DNA from: Toxorhynchites rutilus septentrionalis
Taxonomy: Eukaryota; Arthropoda; Insecta; Diptera; Culicidae
Assembly (NCBI RefSeq): GCF_029784135.1
Contig: NC_073744.1
Coordinates: forward strand, 16,649,441 to 16,713,440
Reading direction: 5' to 3'
Length of the DNA: 64,000 bases
Made by a program: the position numbers and the translations under genes. Below are positions 12,581-25,000 of this stretch, in pieces (position 1 is the stretch's first letter; each line of letters opens with the position of its first letter). The notes beneath the pieces are model-generated. The model was given only the letters and a program-made list of their open reading frames with translations, did not search any database and was not told the origin of the DNA.

Positions 12581-12993
12581 TTCCACAGGCTTCACGCTTG
12601 CGATGAGCAGGGAATCTACGGCAATTTGGTTCAGGTTTTGGACAAGTACTTTTTCGCTGAAGTGAAAAATAAATAATTAAACAATTTCTGAGCAATGAAA
12701 TTTGAAAATGAAAAAAAATAATACACGGAACATACCTAAACATAAATATACCATGTGGCTCCATTAGCTACAAAAAACAGAAATAGTCCAGTGGAGATGC
12801 ATGGTTATTTTGGAGTAAAACAGGACTTGTAAAGTTTAATATTTCGGATAAGAAGACACACATCCTGAATCCTGAATTTTTGGTATATTATACAAAAAAG
12901 TCGGATCTTCAAAAAATAGCTCGACACTCTAATTCAAGATGGTGTGCCCTAATGGTCAGAGAAACCACTACAGGTTTGAAATATTCCGATGAG

Positions 12994-13095
<102 letters not shown>

Positions 13096-13239
13096 TTTTT
13101 TGCATATAAAAATGAAGCATTTTTCGGATAGAATTTCACGAACGTTCAGAAAATTCAAAGTCGGTCATTGAATGGATAATCAATCATACTTAATTTTCGG
13201 TTTACATAAAGAACTTCTTTTGCGAATCTTCTCTTGCGG

Positions 13240-15330
13240 TCTGTCCGAAATCCGTTGAACTCGTCATATGTATATGTTTCAGTATAATTATCGACCACAT
13301 AACCTCGCACGAGACGCGCATACTGTCGTCAAATTAACTTCCACCTTCCACCAGACGCTGCTGTGTCGTGATTACAGCTGTTAAATGGCCCATGCATCAA
13401 ATGACATAATCATCATTATTCCGGTTTCACTGCAATTAGCCGCCACCGCCGCCGAGGTCCGATAGATAATCAGTTCCATTTTGGGCCACCCCAAATCCCA
13501 TTCCTCGATATATTATAGTCCCATTACCGGAGCAACCAGCCCGATGCCCCAATCAGTTAGCAAAAGCCGGGCCTTTGTTCCGTGGAGGTGGTAGCAGCGC
13601 TTTTTGAAGGTGTCGGAAGTGTCGATCCGCTTCGAAGGAACCTCCTCAATTCCCCGATTGAATAGTAGTTATACGGGAATGTAATCAATTAACTGCCGAT
13701 ATAACTTCACATACACATTCACGTACGCGTAGCTAAGAAGGGAAGCTAAGCACGAACAATTCCTGGATTTCTTCCGGTTGGCGAGACTTCCCTTTGCCAA
13801 TCCGTGCTTGAACGCCGCCGCGCCCCTTTGTTGTAATGAATGATTTCCTTTTCTGTCTGTTTGTTTGCTGCAATGTGTGCTGTTGCATCGAAATCAATTT
13901 TCGTCAGGATCTGGATTTAAGTGTTGCGAATGCTGCTTGAGAATCAGCCTTATATTTTATCGGTACACTCTCTCGAGTCTCAGCGTTCAAACGTTGCCAC
14001 CACAAAAATAAAGATGAATGGGATTTTACCGACGGTTCCGAATACGTGTAGCATTTCTTCCTTTCGTTCCGAAAGGACTGCAATAACTTTTGGTATTTTT
14101 CTCGTCCCGCAACGGGAAAAAAAATCTGAAAACACGCGGACCCATGTCTGCGTCTCGTCCGCTCACTTGTTGAGCAAAGTTTCATTTCTCATTATTTAAA
14201 TGTGTTCATAATACTACTTAAGGGCGAATTTTTAGCTGTCTTTAGGCTTCAAAGGGGGGACGATGTTTCTGCATGAAAAACAAAAAGCTTCGCCCGTAAA
14301 ATATGACGACGGTGGTACTGAGAAACTCGTTCTGTTGGTTTTATTGCCCCAACAAACCGCAACCTTGCGGGCCTTTTTTCACGCCAAGGACCAAACTGCG
14401 AAACTAAGCTCGAGTTCTCTAACACCAGATGACAGCACTTAATTACCGCGGTTTCACCCGTCCCATAACAACGGACCGGGGCTGCGCTCATTTTCGCGCG
14501 CAATCCCGGGGTCCGCTAAGCCTATTTATTATCGTTTAATTAATATAATTTATTGCAATTTATCATCATCCTCGTCGACCGGTGGTGGATTTCTTCGGGA
14601 CACACCGTACAGCGTGCGATGGTGTAAAATTCCTAAAAATTATCAACACACGCACCACGGCTCGCATCGGGAACCGTCGAATCCCGGCCATAGCTGCCGT
14701 CATCGCTAGTTGTTCGCGCGCGCCATCTGTCGACCAGCTCTCATTCTCTCCGGTGTGGATCATTATTAAGCTTGATTCGATTCGGAGTTAATTTTAATTA
14801 ACTCTGCACACCACTCCCTCCCTTCCCCCTTCTCCCAGCGCTATCCTGCGTGTATTCATCAAATAAAAAAGCGAACATCCTCGCGAAATAAAGCGCGCGC
14901 CAAAGAAGGAGGAGGACGAGGAGAAGGATGGTGTGGTGGTATTCCTCCATTCCACCGAACTTCGTTTGATAATTGATTATTATCATTAATTTTTTGACGG
15001 CATCGGATTTGGTTAATTGAAAGCTGTTTCACAACACACAAAATGAGCAACTCGATGGGGAGGTATGAGATGAGAATTACGGGAACCTAGAGTAGCAGCA
15101 TCAGCAGCAGCAGCGGTTTCGGGAAGGGAAGAACCCTGCGCTGCTGACAGGTGTACTTAATTGCTGCTATTCAGTACGGGGCTTTAATGGACCGATTTGG
15201 GACTTAATGCTGACGGAAAAGATATCCAACATTGGCGGGAAGGAAGCGAGAACCAGCGTTTGATGATGATTTCATATTTTTCGACAGGTTTTGAGAGTGC
15301 TTGTCGGATCTTATAGCGATTTTTCTAACA
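13240..15330. other. Less AT-rich, apparently single-copy intron block
   Basis: No repeat family from this window is seen in it and no coding exon can be supported. It has an ATG followed by a possible GTATGA donor at 15044-15069, but the phase would not join the next PTB exon. It could hold enhancers or an alternative first exon; this is inference only. Confidence 0.35.
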
Positions 15331-15399
15331 CTAGAATCAATTCGCATCAATTTGTTGGACATGAAAACGCGATGGCACCACTAAAACAAAAGCGTGAAG

Positions 15400-16735
15400 A
15401 TCGGACTTGTTGAAAATTGTAAGGGCTTTTCATGTATTTTTTTTTAGGATTTAAAGAAACATATTTCTAAAAAAAATGATTTTTTTTTCAAAATATTTTT
15501 TCAATGATTCTTATTTTAAATTGTTTGATATTGTTTAATGAAAACTTGAATAATTTCCTTCATTTCATTCTTTAACTAACATTTTGTAAATTACTCAATA
15601 ACTACAAGATTATTGAGTCATTTTTTTTAACTTGGAGTTTTATTTCCAACTTTTTTTTCGAAAAATCTCAACTCAGAAACTATAAAGCCTACAAAATATT
15701 GGTTGGAGGATGAAATGTAGGAAATTATTGAATATTTAATAAGAAAATATCATAAAATTTATTTGAAAAAAATTTCGTTACAATTTTTTTTTAAATAAAC
15801 ATTACTTTTCCTCAATTTTTTTTAATTCTGAAAAAAAATATATATGATTAGCCCTTACAATTTTCAACACGTCATCCATACATCGGAAGTTGGGCACATT
15901 GACGGAAAAAAAAATAATTTTTTTTCTGAATAACTACTAAATACCCTTTCCGGTCGTTTGTACTTTATTCCACGTTAAAATAGTTTACATTTTTTCTGAA
16001 TTAATTTTCATCTCTAGAGAACTTTTTCACGAATGTATACGGAGTTTCTATGAATAATAGGTAACGGTACTCGGTATAAAGAAAGAATTATTAGCGTGCA
16101 AAGATAAGAGGACCTTTCTCAAAGTGAATTAATTCCGACCGAAAAGGGTTAATGTTTGACTAGTAACATTTTTATGTATAAATTATCGCGATTTACATGT
16201 TCTGAAAACTTTTTTCTCTGTGGAAACATATTTAAATATCTAAATATCTAAAACCTTGTCGAATACGCTATATCGCTAGCTTGACTTTAAACACAATTAG
16301 GATTAATAGTATTTTTTTCAAAAAAAAAAAACATGAAAAAGCTGTTGTTCGAAAAACTTTTTCCCTGCAAAAGAACCCATCTTCCGATTTATGGGTATTT
16401 TGTTGGAAATTGTAAGGGCTATTCACATAGTTTTTAGAGAATAAAAAAAGAACTCGTTTTTGAGAAAAATGAATCTCAATTTCAAAAATATTTTTTTTCA
16501 GTGTTATTTTTCTTTTAAAAAATTTTGGTATTTTTTCTGAAACAATTTCCTACATTTCATCCTTTGTCCACAATATTGTAGATATTCTAGTTTTTGAGCT
16601 ATATTTTTTTTGTAAAAAACAAAGAAATTAAAATTGGCCCTTTTCAAAAAGTAGTCTAATTTGTCGCCGAAGATCTCAAGTATGCAAAGTTACTTAAATG
16701 ACCAATATCTTTACACCCACAACCAGGGTTGCCAA
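15400..16735. repeat. Second long foldback element
   Basis: It shares words with the 9330-10490 element in both orientations: GTTGAAAATTGTAAGGGCT near 15410, TAGCCCTTACAATTTTCAAC near 15850 and GTTGGAAATTGTAAGGGCT near 16398. The right end, GCAAAGTTACTTAAATGACC near 16684, matches the inverted left end of the first element near 9350 and a fragment at 3448. Confidence 0.65.
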
Positions 16736-16794
16736 CTATAATTTGAAAAAATCAGGAAGAATGAGAATAAAAACCAGGATAAATCAGGATAGCT

Positions 16795-17130
16795 CATATT
16801 GGGTTGTCCGAAAAGTTAATGTCGATTTTTGGGAAAACAAAAACATAATTTTCAATCAAAGCATTACAATTTAGTTTTATATCCATAGTTCTGTTTCACA
16901 ATCTTTCGCCATTTTTCACCCAGCTTAAACATTCTTACCTCCCAGATCATGTTCGCCTCCTCGTCGAAAACTGCTGCGAGCCATACATCTGAGAAACAGG
17001 TTGCTTGGTAGTAGCTGATAATACAAAATCCAATCCAAATCCCACCAGAAACAGAGTATATCTTCCTTCGGGCGAAGACCGGATATCTCGCGAGAACAAT
17101 ACACAAGCTGGCTCTGTAGTGCAAGTTGTT
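16795..17130 (-). pseudogene. Mariner-like transposase C-terminal relic
   Basis: The plus strand near 16800 reads TTGGGTTGTCCGAAAAGTTA, a typical mariner terminal repeat. Reading inward on the minus strand, the C-terminal peptide MFKLGEKWRKIVKQNYGY resembles the 'LPERW-KVV-NG-Y' ending of mariner transposases. Upstream homology is frame-broken, and no intact transposase or second terminus was found. Confidence 0.5.
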
Positions 17131-18109
17131 TTCTTATGTTCATCTTCGTTTTTCCTTGAGGAAATAGCTCGTAAAAAATCGATCACAAGATTAAACCCAA
17201 CTCTCCTGTAGCTCTTTAATTACGTTATGTAAAGGTTGTACACTGTATTTACTGTATTTACGTCGGTACCGCTAGCGATGAATGAGCGTGAAACTGTTGA
17301 CTTAAGGCTGGCCCGTTGACTTGAGAATAGAAATTTTGCCTCGCCCTTTCATTAGTTGTTGGTTATCGTCTGCTCGAGTTGGAAAGTACAAAAATACACA
17401 GAGCAAATTTTTGGATGGGAAAGTGGATGTGTTTCTAATTCACGTCAATTTAAACCATTCACCAATTGAGGCATTCTATTATGCAGCATACAAACCAAAT
17501 CTTGGATAATTTCAGATTCTATTAGATTCTATTACCATTAAAATCCGTTCACCGCGAAAATAGTTATTAGCGTTCAAACTGTTTCATAAAAACGTGACAT
17601 GTTTACTGATTTGGCACGCTTACTGATTGATGTAGTCCTACATCAAAAAGTTAGAGAATTGTATCCAAGGCACGACCGCGTATTTGACGTAGGTATTACC
17701 CCAGCGAGAGAATAAGAGATAGTGTTCTTGTGAGAGAATGTTCTACAATACACAGTTAAATTTGAATAAAATTATTAACAATTCTGAGTATTTATTCGAC
17801 AGCGGGTAGATTCCTTGTGACTAAATACAAATTTTTTTCCGAGTAAAAAAATCGAGAGAATTCACTGAGGAAGCAGGATTCCACAAGACTCCATACTAGT
17901 CGTGACGTTAATATTCACGAAAATGAATAACATTTTTGAGAACCTACACCCAAAATTAATTTTTAGCGCATGTTTTGACATCCTAAAAATAACAGAAAAT
18001 GTGCTTCTCTCCAATACTGGTATAGCATTTGTATAATATACATGCTATGGCAATATAAGAGCAATATGAGCGGTCGAAAAAAAGACACATTGCAAATAAG
18101 CACGCATTG

Positions 18110-18555
18110 AAGCTTTTCGCATACTTTGCCACATATACGGCCTAGACAGAAAATGATAAGTCTTATGTTTATGATTTCCTTTTTACTCTTAGAAAACACC
18201 TTCCAACTTCAATTTATAATCAGTTGTAATATTATCACGCCTTTCTGCAACAGTACCAGTGGCTATGTGCATAGCGTGTTGTGTAAAACAGTCTTGCATT
18301 TCGGCCGGCCTTGGTTCGATCCTTGTTGACATCGTTTGAACCTTTTTTTTGGTACAATCTCCAGCTGACATTTAATCTGAGAGAAAGAGATGTCTGCTCA
18401 AACATTTCATACATACAAACATTTTAAAGGTTTTGAAAAAGGTGCTTCTATTTATTCATTGCACCCTTCAGCACACGAAAAAGCATTTTTTCTGTCGAAG
18501 ATGAAATGCTTTCGGCCAACGCTAGTTTGGGTGAACCAAACGGCATCCGTATCAA
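18110..18555 (+). repeat. Dispersed tRNA-like repeat, family copy A
   Basis: An A-box-like TGGCTATGTGC near 18260 and a B box GGTTCGATCC at 18313-18322 are about 53 bases apart, followed by a conserved tail ending AACGCTAGTTTGGGTG near 18535. The same tail and head occur inverted at 27725-28030 and directly at 34345-34560, so this is a mobile, probably SINE-type family. Confidence 0.65.
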
Positions 18556-18799
18556 ATTTTACGCCTGAGTAGCTTAGTAGATTTCATCCGTGGGATTCCA
18601 GCTATCACCTTCTAAAATTGAGTAGACTCACATATGTAGCTCCGATCTGCAACAACTCGTTATTAAAATCACAAATTCATTATTGAAAGTATTAAATTAA
18701 AATTAGAATCATAAAATAATTTGGTTGTTTCCGCGTATCAAAAATTTCAAGATTCGTTGCGAATAAAAAAACATTTGTTACGCTTGCTATTTTTGTTTT

Positions 18800-19260
18800 T
18801 TTTTTCATTTGCTGAGCAAAGCGATTGAAGCACATCATTTGCTTGCGGAAGCTTATGGTGAACATTCTCCAGCAGTGAAAGCAGGAATTGCAGGAGTTAT
18901 TGGATGTTAGACCCAACACAACAAAAACTGGCAGAAAGACTCGATGTGTCTCAAACAGCAATTGGAAATCGTTTGATGAAACCATGGAAAAGATCCATAA
19001 GTCCACAAAAAATAGGTGCCACACAAATTTAGGCTGAGTTCTTCAACGACACCAAAGAAAGTTTGAGGTTTTGCACTGGGTTATCATTGGCGGCGAAAAA
19101 TGGATTTATTGCGAGAACCCTAAGCGTCAATAATAATGACTTTCACCTGCCGGCTCATCCACTGCAGAGCCAAATCGTTTCGACCGTAAGACGATGCTCT
19201 GTGTGTGGTGAATACCACGGGTGAATACATATCGCTGCCGACAACAAATTATAAATTTAA
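18800..19260 (+). pseudogene. Mariner-family transposase pseudogene
   Basis: Translated pieces in shifting frames match mariner transposase: EAHHLLAEAYGEHSPAVKAG near 18826 (N-terminal region), and HWVIIGGEKWIYCENPKR near 19068. The latter corresponds to the conserved 'H-IVTGDEKWI-Y-NPKR' block of the catalytic core. The first catalytic Asp of that block reads Gly. Several stops and frameshifts are present, so it cannot encode an enzyme. It differs from the three related mariner copies at 47-64 kb. Confidence 0.75.
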
Positions 19261-20309
19261 ACTTTACATTGATGGAAAAAAGACCGAAATAAACTCGAAG
19301 ACACGGTGACGTGAATTTTTTTTATCATTCTAGAATTTTTTGTGGCTCAAAAACCGGCTATCTGTCCGCTTTTAAGTGAAGCGCATTTCTGGGATAGCAT
19401 CTGTATTGAGCAAAACAGTGGTACTCAGGGCCTTAGAAACTCACTCTATCGCAATCAAATTCAATAATGAACACTACATTTCAAAGTGCGCCTCATTCGC
19501 GCTGGGAATTTCGTTCATTTGTCTCCAGCACGAATTGAAACATTCATTTGTTCCTACAGTTTGTATTGAAATGAAAGTTAACTAGTTGCATTCGAAACTA
19601 ATGAAAACGACGATTTGAAAAGTTTCCCAGTAGGCTATGAAGCTATATGTTGACGAGGCCGAAGGTGTGGTGGTAAGCGTGACTGATACGCTCTCATGTT
19701 CCTCTTTCAATTGTACTTTTTCCGGAAGACACTTTCGAGAAATGCAATGACACGGATGAAATTTTTTCATTGAAAGCTGTGAGTGTCCTCTAACATGCAA
19801 ACTAAAGCATGTTGACGATGAAAATGAATAGAACCTATTTGAGTTTCAATTTTCAATAAAAGCTTCTGCTATCCAAATTAAAAGGAGACGACAGCAGAAA
19901 TGAACATAACAGCGAAATCGATGCTTCATTATGCGTAATGATTTTCAATTTTCATTGTCAGCACAAATTAAAACATTCATTTTTTTTTAATTTTTTTTTA
20001 TTTCATCCCAATAGACTAAATTCATTTTTCGATTTCATTTCGCCCCGATAGTCGAAAATTGATCAACCGTAAATTGCTCTGGCTGAAGTGAAAGTGCCAA
20101 ATAAAAAACAATTCACATTTCTTAGTTTCTAAAATTATTAGCCCTGGTCACAAGCTGCCAAATCATGTGACAATTAGATTTCGAAATATGATTTGTTTAT
20201 GGATAGTTCCTTCAGAATCTGAGAGGAACTTCTATTAAAATTTGAATCATTCAGGAATTCTCTGCTGTTTTTGGAAATAGTTCTTAACCAACTTAGCATC
20301 ATGAAGACG

Positions 20310-20314
20310 AGCAT
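20310..20314. repeat. Target-site duplication, left
   Basis: AGCAT immediately outside the left LTR, matched by AGCAT at 27528-27532. Confidence 0.9.
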
Positions 20315-20450
20315 TGTGGCTGCAGGGTATCGTGCTGATTACGCTGGAGGAAAGATCCTCTCTGGAGCCACCAATTGTGGCTGCAGGGTATCGTGCTGAT
20401 TACGCTGGAGGAAAGATCCTCTCTGGAGCCATCAAATGTGGCTGCAGTTC
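20315..20450. repeat. 61-bp tandem repeat at the LTR terminus
   Basis: TGTGGCTGCAG recurs at 20315, 20376 and 20437, a period of exactly 61. Each unit contains CCTCTCTGGAGCCA(C/T)CA, the complement of the primer-binding site next to the real LTR end. The right LTR has the same units at 26468, 26529 and 26590. Confidence 0.9.
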
Positions 20451-20844
20451 GAGATCGTGCTGATGACACGAAGGGAAAGCCCTTTACTGGACGCTATGTG
20501 GTAGGCCAGATCACGTAGAGCGCATAACGAGTATGCGCCTACTGGTGCGATCCGGTAGTACCGCGTCACTTGGGAGTTTGGCCGGGCGGAGCCAAGGGAA
20601 GGAAAAGGGAGAGGAAGGGTGGTTGGAATTTCGGATCTTTGGAGGAGGGGTGTTCAATACTTACCAGCGCTTGTTGCGCTGGGATCTGCCGGCGATGATG
20701 TCCAGGGTGCTCCCGATGGTGTCCAGGATGCTCGGGCGATGTCCAGGGTTGTGATACGTTTATGACAAAAAAAGAGGGGTTCGGTACTTCGCCACGACGC
20801 TCCTACGTCCGTGGTATGGTTGAGAGTGTCCAGTTGAGAGTGCG

Positions 20845-20874
20845 TTTATTCTGTTCAAGTTTTTCTCTTATATA
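20845..20874 (-). promoter_or_regulatory. LTR TATA box and polyadenylation signal (3' LTR)
   Basis: On the element's strand TATATAAG (20874-20867) is followed 16 bases later by AATAAA (20850-20845). In this copy the AATAAA would end the element's transcript. The spacing puts AATAAA about at or just before the expected start site, so it may lie in U3. Confidence 0.6.
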
Positions 20875-21365
20875 CAGACATTGCCTTCTTATCTACCCCA
20901 GAAGGGCGTAGCATAAGAGAGAGAAAATTACAATTATTTATTCTAAGCCAGACGGGCGAACGAGGGATGATTATTAACACGCTCGCAGGCGTGTTATCTT
21001 TTCCTCTCCGTTTTATTACTTATTGTCCTAGCTCGGAGATAGGCTCCGTTTATAGCACCCATAGTGCTCTCTTTTTGGGATTTCTCCCGTCCTTCGGTAT
21101 TTACGATCGGAGATAGGCTCTGATCGTAAACACATTACGTCGTTTTGCTTATTTTTGTTTTGTTCTCCTTCCCGGCGGGTTATCGCTGGCCGGAGGATTT
21201 TTATGATATTTAGGTTTTCAGCTAGCAATAATCGCACTTCGGAAAAACCTCATTAGTTACGATAAAGCCACTGCGCAAGCTATTCTGTGTATTTAGGATA
21301 GAGCGCGATCTAAGCATCCGCTCTATCGTTCTCGCCATGAATCACGCTCTAAAGGCATGATCCGT

Positions 21366-21426
21366 GCGGCGACATACCGGCCCTCGTAAATCGCGTAAGG
21401 CAGATTTACCAATTGAGCTACGCCGC
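21366..21426 (-). other. tRNA-like fold across the internal/3' LTR junction
   Basis: Minus strand: GCGGCG (21426-21421) pairs with CGCCGC (21371-21366), the first bases of the LTR. Inside, GTAAATC (21409-21403) pairs perfectly with GATTTAC (21392-21386) around TGCCTTACGC. TAGCTCAATTGG matches a tRNA A box. The 5' half looks like a Val-type tRNA, but the 3' half has no B box, so it is not a tRNA gene. Confidence 0.5.
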
Positions 21427-22094
21427 ATCTGTTTCTAATAATTTTTTCTTCTATGCTTCTGATGCTGTATCTTTTATTACTGTATAATTCGCAATTGTTT
21501 CATCTTATATTCTCTTTTCAATATTATGTTTTTCTTACATTCAATTTCCTAACCTGAAGTTATACAATGCAATTCGTTTGCTATGAGCGGATGACTTCCG
21601 TTTATTCTTCATACATGGTGTGTTATAAATTCATTCTTTGCTTCGTTACAATTTATTAGCCACTTTGCCTTCAGATTCATTTACAATGCAAATCCTATTC
21701 ATTTTAGCTTTGTGTTACACTTCATTTTACTCTCGCAGGAGTATTCAATTTTCAAATTCAATACTTCTTCTATCCATAGAAGAGTCTTCAACTTTATGTA
21801 CTTTAATAGCCATACAACGGCGCCTAATTGCTTCTTTCACTGAACAAATTATATTTTTTTTTTACTATTACATTAGACGACATATCTTCTCGTCAGTTTA
21901 TGCAACCCTTTGTTGCTTATATTTCTTATTCATTGTCAGATTCCTCATTTTGACTACAATTATTTCATATTCAATTATTTTCTTCTATTTTACATTTTGT
22001 GTACTTATGGTCTAACAGAGTTTTAAATCACTTTTTCTCTCCAATTCTTCGGCATGCCGCCTTGCTTCATTGAACGTCCCTCCAATGCTTGGTT
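21427..22094 (-). other. 3' non-coding region of the retrotransposon
   Basis: About 670 AT-rich bases between the stop codon and the tRNA-like segment. I see no domain in any frame. The plus-strand frame at 21638-22015 is low-complexity and not credible as a gene. Confidence 0.6.
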
Positions 22095-25000
22095 TTAAAG
22101 CGCTGTGTCTTCTAATTGTTGCCGGTTCAATAGGTTGTCCATTCGGATATGGACATCGGGTCCTGCTGTGGCTCTGGATCTGGTGCAGCATCTTCGTCTG
22201 CAGCAACGTAGATAAATGATCCCGATTATAATCATTAGTATGCTTACGAAAAGGGCGGCGTTCCTCCAAAGATACTTCGATTTCGGATGGAAGGGATCCA
22301 AACTGTTGTACACGGTTATCATAGCGTTGTTATCGTAGGGATTATCGGGCTTCGGCTCCACCACATCTTTTACGGTGTCATTGAATTCGTCCAATAGGTG
22401 ATCGGCCACCTGGTATTTAGATTTGAAGTATGTTGCAATCTTCTTGTTCATGCCATTTAAACTTGCATGTATCGTTTTGTTGTTGGATTGTATACGGCAA
22501 TCTGGCTGGAGAGTTACTACTGCTGCCTCATAAGGTGGTGACATTACCACGTTGTCGCAATGTATAACTATTGCCTTTGTATCGGATGCATAGTATAAAA
22601 CGGTATTAGGAGTGGACAGTGTCTCCATCATAGCGTAAGGCGTGGTTAACAGTTTTGTTGCACATTTGCGGGTACTTGCGATATGCAGTATGACAGCCGC
22701 TACGCAATCCACTTCCTTACTCAGTTCTGGTTGAACCGTAATTAAATGCGTATCATTCAGTTTTGTTAGTTCGATCGATGGGTAGAAGAAGTCTTGGTTG
22801 TGGCCTACCGCGATGCGATCATGTTCTGTTACAATAATTGAGCCATTCTCAGCCCGTGGGATCGGTATTATCTTAAATACCTCGAACTCAACTTTGTTGA
22901 TGACAACACTCGTCATGGTAATTATGAGGGAGCCGTTGACTACACGCGTGTTGTATTTTACGGCTGATGGGTGATCCAGGACAATGTAACCAGTTGGCAA
23001 CGCTTGTGAAATGTTTTTTCTGGTTTGGGCTAGTTCGTCGACGGACAAAGGAAACGTTCGAACTTTCCTATATCTATTCAACGTTCCATCGATAACTTCT
23101 CGTGCCAATATCGTGGTTTCTAACATCGTTGTTCGTAACCTTTGAACCTTATCCGCAGAATATAATTGTTTTAATTGAGTCATGTCTTTGTACAATTTAT
23201 AGTATCTCTCGTTAAGCTGTTCTCCCATTTTGGACGCCTTGGTATTCATTTTTACCATTGACTCCGATATTTGGTGAATTTTTTCGTCTTCATGAACCCT
23301 CATTGCCTGTAGCTCGTTTTCCATATCGTCGCTACCAAATATTAAGTCCGCCAAAAAACCGAAGAACCCTTTGCTTCGTTTAGTTCTCGTTGTCTGCTTG
23401 ATCTCATCAATCGCATCATCGCATAAACGTTCAACAGATGTTGCAATTTGCTCTAGGAGAGAGTCTTCGATGACAAACTCCATGTCTTTCATCGCTACTG
23501 TCACATTATTCCGTATCGAGTTAATTACTTCAATGTCTTCATCGGGCACTACGTTGGTTTGTATATTCGTTTGCCATATGCCTCTATGTAATAAGCACGT
23601 TCCTTCATGGTCGAACATTAGACCGTCTTTGTCAACGGGTTTTATGGATATAGCGTTGATCAACGTGAACGACATTACGAACAACATCATTATTTTCAAT
23701 ATACGTGAGATGTTGAACCAAGATTTAGAAATGCCTTTTGTTGTAGTCTTATTTCTACGTCTTTTTTTTCGCGTTGATTTTTTTGATTTATCTTCGGTCG
23801 AGGTTATCAGCATTACGTTGTTAGAACTCGCGGTGGTATACTTGTTGACCGGTTCTAAGGGCAAGGGGTTGTCGTTGACTCTTATTGGTTGTCTGATGCT
23901 AAATTCATCGATCGAGAAGTGCGCAGCCATCATATCTCGTAGTTCTTTATCGTGTTGCAATAGTTCATGATCGTTTTGATAAATTGATCTGACATTACCG
24001 AAAATAAACCATCCAAGCTTACTTCGGACTGCTATTGGGTCATTGTCACTTCCCCTTCTTGTTTCCATGGCGGTAAGCAAATGGCTTTGATTCAGCCCTA
24101 TGAGAATTGTTGGCCTTGCAAGCTCGTAGCTTTCGATCGGAAGGTTTTCCAAATGCGGATATTTTGTAGCCATTGCTTTGTAGTTCATTGTCTGAGTCGG
24201 AAGTTGTAAGTTTTTAATGGTTCTTACACCGTCAAGTCGGTACGACCTTCTGGACGACCCCTGAATGCGAACTTGTACTTTTCTACTGTTCAGCTCGTTT
24301 CGAGACACGTCCTGTGTCCATTTTAATTGTAGTGGTTCTTCTTTGCCGTATAGGTCCAAGGAGTTTGCCATTTCCTCATCTAGCAATGTCAGGGAAGACC
24401 CTGTGTCTAGGAAGGCATATGTATCGACTGAATGCCTTCCGTGTTGAAGTGTTACTGGAATCACCTGGTAGTATATCTCGTTTGCTGAGGACTTGTGAAT
24501 ATTGCAGTTGGCTTCAAGCGGAACTGTAGCGGACGTATTACGAGGTGTTGGTTCCATGTCTGGATTCGAGTGTAACATTCTGTGGTGGTGCTTGTTACAT
24601 CCACTCAAGCCGCACCTCCTAGATCGTCTGCAATCTTTAACCATATGTCCGGTGCCTAGACATCCGAAACATATTTTACATTGTACTGCCAATCGACATC
24701 TTTTTTGGATGTTGGAGTTCTTAAATTCCGTGCAATCGAAGATTTTATGGTTATTCGAGCAAACCGGACATTTCATGCGTGGCATCTCTTGATGGACATG
24801 TATCTGGCTTCTAACTGTAGAAGGTAGAGGAGAAGCCATATTCCTCATTATTTTGGCGTGAGGTTTCAGCCAGTTACTCATTTCTTCTAAAGATGGGGCA
24901 TCACCAGTCGTCGTTCTATGGCGTGTCCATTCTATTTGCAGGTTATAAGGTAGTCTCTTAACTAGGTCTTCTATTAACCTCGCATCTAGTAGGTAACCTC

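Larger units (their letters stand above)
20315..21374 (-). repeat. 3' LTR of the BEL-like element
   Basis: In the element's own sense it begins TGTCGCCGC at 21374 and ends CTGCAGCCACA at 20315. It is 1060 bases, the same length as the other LTR with no indel. Short frames inside (20533-20754, 21028-21237) recur unchanged in the other LTR and are not genes. Confidence 0.93.

Noticed and set aside
15044..15069. Possible alternative first PTB exon, ATG followed by GTATGA
   Set aside because: The exon would end in phase 2, whereas the next PTB exon needs phase 1.
20533..21237. Two small frames (73 and 69 residues) repeated unchanged at 26686 and 27181
   Set aside because: Both lie in the LTRs and recur only because the LTRs are identical there.
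23371..23970. 199-residue frame opposite the retrotransposon polyprotein
   Set aside because: Antisense shadow of the real frame; no domain and no independent signals.
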